A stretch of DNA of 64,000 bases from Nostoc sp. TCL240-02 (GTDB taxonomy: Bacteria > Cyanobacteriota > Cyanobacteriia > Cyanobacteriales > Nostocaceae), in contig NZ_CP040094.1 in assembly GCF_013343235.1 (NCBI RefSeq), positions 3,162,501 to 3,226,500 of the forward strand. The letters are read 5' to 3'. Position numbers and translations under genes: made by a program. The notes under the pieces were generated by a model. It did no database searches, had not been told where the DNA came from, and was given only the letters and a program-made list of their open reading frames with translations. Of the stretch, positions 62,789 to 64,000 are shown piece after piece (within the stretch, counting starts at the first letter, position 1; each line of letters begins with the position of its first letter).

Positions 62789-64000
62789 TTACTTTAGAAT
62801 ACTTAGAAGATAGACTTTGGACTGCTGCTAGTATCCTATGGGGGGTTTTTAGTAGTGATGATTATATTAACTATTTATTCAGGCTTCTGTTTCTAAAGCG
62901 ATTATCTGATCTATTTGAGGAAGAATCTCACAAAGCCAAACCACGCTTTTTTATTCCTGCAATTTCACAGTGGAATTATTTACAGCAAATACCTGAAAAT
63001 ATTGGTCAGGCACTTAATGAAGCTGGTAGAGCTATTGAAAATTATAATCCAGGGATTAGAGAATTACAAAGAATTTTCATAAATTATAATTTTGAACATA
63101 GCCACAGTCAAGTTGATATTAAAAAGCAAGATCAAGTACTACGCCAATTAATATGGCATCTATCAGAGATTAAACTCCAAAATAAATATTTTGGTGAACC
63201 AGACCTATTAGGAAAAGCTTGTGAATACTTAATTTCACAATTCGCAGCTAATCTTGGTAAAAAATCTGGAGAGTTTTTTACTCCGCAGAAGGTAGCAGAA
63301 CTGTTAGTAAGTCTGCTTGAACCCCAACCAGGAATGAGTATTTGTGATCCTTTTTGTGGATTTGGAGGTATTTTGACTGAATGTATCAAGCAAATTAAAC
63401 ATTTGGAAAATAAGCCAAATGATTTACTGCTTTATGGACAAGATATAAACCAGAATACTTTTAGCCTTGCCAAAATTAATTTACTTTTGCATGACATTTT
63501 TGATTTTGACATCCGCTTAGGAGATACTATCCGTGAACCACAACTAGTTGAAAACGGTAATTTAATGCTTTTTGATAGGGTAATTTCCAATCCTCCATTT
63601 AGCATCCGTAATTGGGGTGATGAGCTAGCTAAATTTGATGTTTATGGCCGCTTTCGTTATGGAATTCCTCCTAAAGGAAGTGGTGACTTTGCTTTTATTC
63701 AGCACATACTCGCCACACTCAAAAACACTGGCAAAGCTGGGGTAATAGTTCCACTTGGAGTTTTATTTCGTGGAGGTGCAGAAAGTGAGATTCGCAGAAG
63801 GATTATTGAATCTGACTTAATTGAAGCAGTAATTGGTCTTGCAGCCAACCTATTTTATGGCACAGGTATCCCTACGGCTATTTTGATTTTTAATCAGGAT
63901 AAGGAAGAAGTCCGTAGAAATAAAATTTTGTTCATCAATGCTAGTAATGAATATCAAAAGAGCCGTAATCAAAATTATCTGCGTGAAGAAGATATCACTC
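62785..64000 (+). CDS. hsdM: Type I restriction-modification N6-adenine methylase (partial)
   Basis: Runs off the right edge; about 405 residues visible. MITLEYLEDRLWTAASILWG and YINYLFRLLFLKRLSDLFEE are the HsdM helical domain. GKKSGEFFTPQKVAELLVSL, CDPFCGFGGILTECI (motif I) and ISNPPFSIRNWGDELAKFDV (motif IV NPPF) show the methylase core. The start ATG overlaps hsdS by four bases (ATGA). HsdR would be expected further right. No break in the frame was seen. Confidence 0.9.
   Translation, partial: MITLEYLEDRLWTAASILWGVFSSDDYINYLFRLLFLKRLSDLFEEESHKAKPRFFIPAISQWNYLQQIPENIGQALNEAGRAIENYNPGIRELQRIFINYNFEHSHSQVDIKKQDQVLRQLIWHLSEIKLQNKYFGEPDLLGKACEYLISQFAANLGKKSGEFFTPQKVAELLVSLLEPQPGMSICDPFCGFGGILTECIKQIKHLENKPNDLLLYGQDINQNTFSLAKINLLLHDIFDFDIRLGDTIREPQLVENGNLMLFDRVISNPPFSIRNWGDELAKFDVYGRFRYGIPPKGSGDFAFIQHILATLKNTGKAGVIVPLGVLFRGGAESEIRRRIIESDLIEAVIGLAANLFYGTGIPTAILIFNQDKEEVRRNKILFINASNEYQKSRNQNYLREEDIT

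Overview
The window is cyanobacterial and most like a filamentous, Nostoc-type genome. GCGATCGC (HIP1) octamers are scattered throughout. It carries the Mg-chelatase subunit ChlD, a Tab2-family photosystem translation factor, a fibrillin-type protein, a SigF-like group 3 sigma factor and fdxN-element XisH/XisI genes. Intergenic spacers hold the short A/T-rich and 'CCCCATTCCCC'-type repeats usual in Nostoc.

Layout. (1) 0.1-5.1 kb, minus strand: a nitrate/cyanate/bicarbonate-type ABC transporter (permease, lipoprotein, ATPase), then a universal stress protein and the C-terminal remnant of a transporter. A leader with c-di-AMP (ydaO/yuaA) riboswitch signatures precedes the ABC operon and a second precedes the stress-protein gene. 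(2) 5.4-14.1 kb: housekeeping and regulatory genes (histidine kinase, RNase III, NYN/LOTUS protein, Uma2 nuclease, chlD, sigF, a Bax-inhibitor-like membrane protein). (3) 14.2-18.3 kb: a mobile-element scar. A 5' fragment of prfB that keeps its frameshift site is split by a 644-bp IS derivative with 17-bp terminal repeats and a TACAA duplication. An IS5-type transposase, a YidD-like gene and two copies of a beta-sandwich protein module follow. (4) 18.6-23.2 kb: pheT, YciI, Tab2 and a MazEF-like toxin-antitoxin pair.

(5) 23.4-57 kb: an extracellular/thylakoid-type contractile injection system (eCIS/tCIS). A minus-strand block (23.4-37.1 kb) encodes the baseplate (gp25, gpJ, gpI), PAAR tip, VgrG-like spike, tube-cap protein, a repeat-rich tape-measure-like giant and a tail protein. 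A plus-strand block (47.9-52.7 kb) encodes the Pvc16-like protein, sheath, tube proteins, two baseplate-hub chaperone paralogues and a tiny DUF6760-like protein without an obvious start codon. Between them lie two DUF4157 metallopeptidase effector candidates with nearly identical N-termini and different C-termini, separated by broken xisHI. A signalling set follows: FHA protein, pseudokinase fused to a PstS-like domain, NarL-type regulator and histidine kinase. After the sheath block come an FHA protein and a CHASE2 Ser/Thr kinase. No AAA+ ATPase of the Afp15 type and no tail fibre was seen.

(6) 57-64 kb: two tandem small exported proteins, a membrane protein, a MOSC-alkyltransferase-like fusion, a frameshifted fibrillin gene, rpiA, and the start of a type I restriction-modification locus (hsdS, hsdM running off the window).
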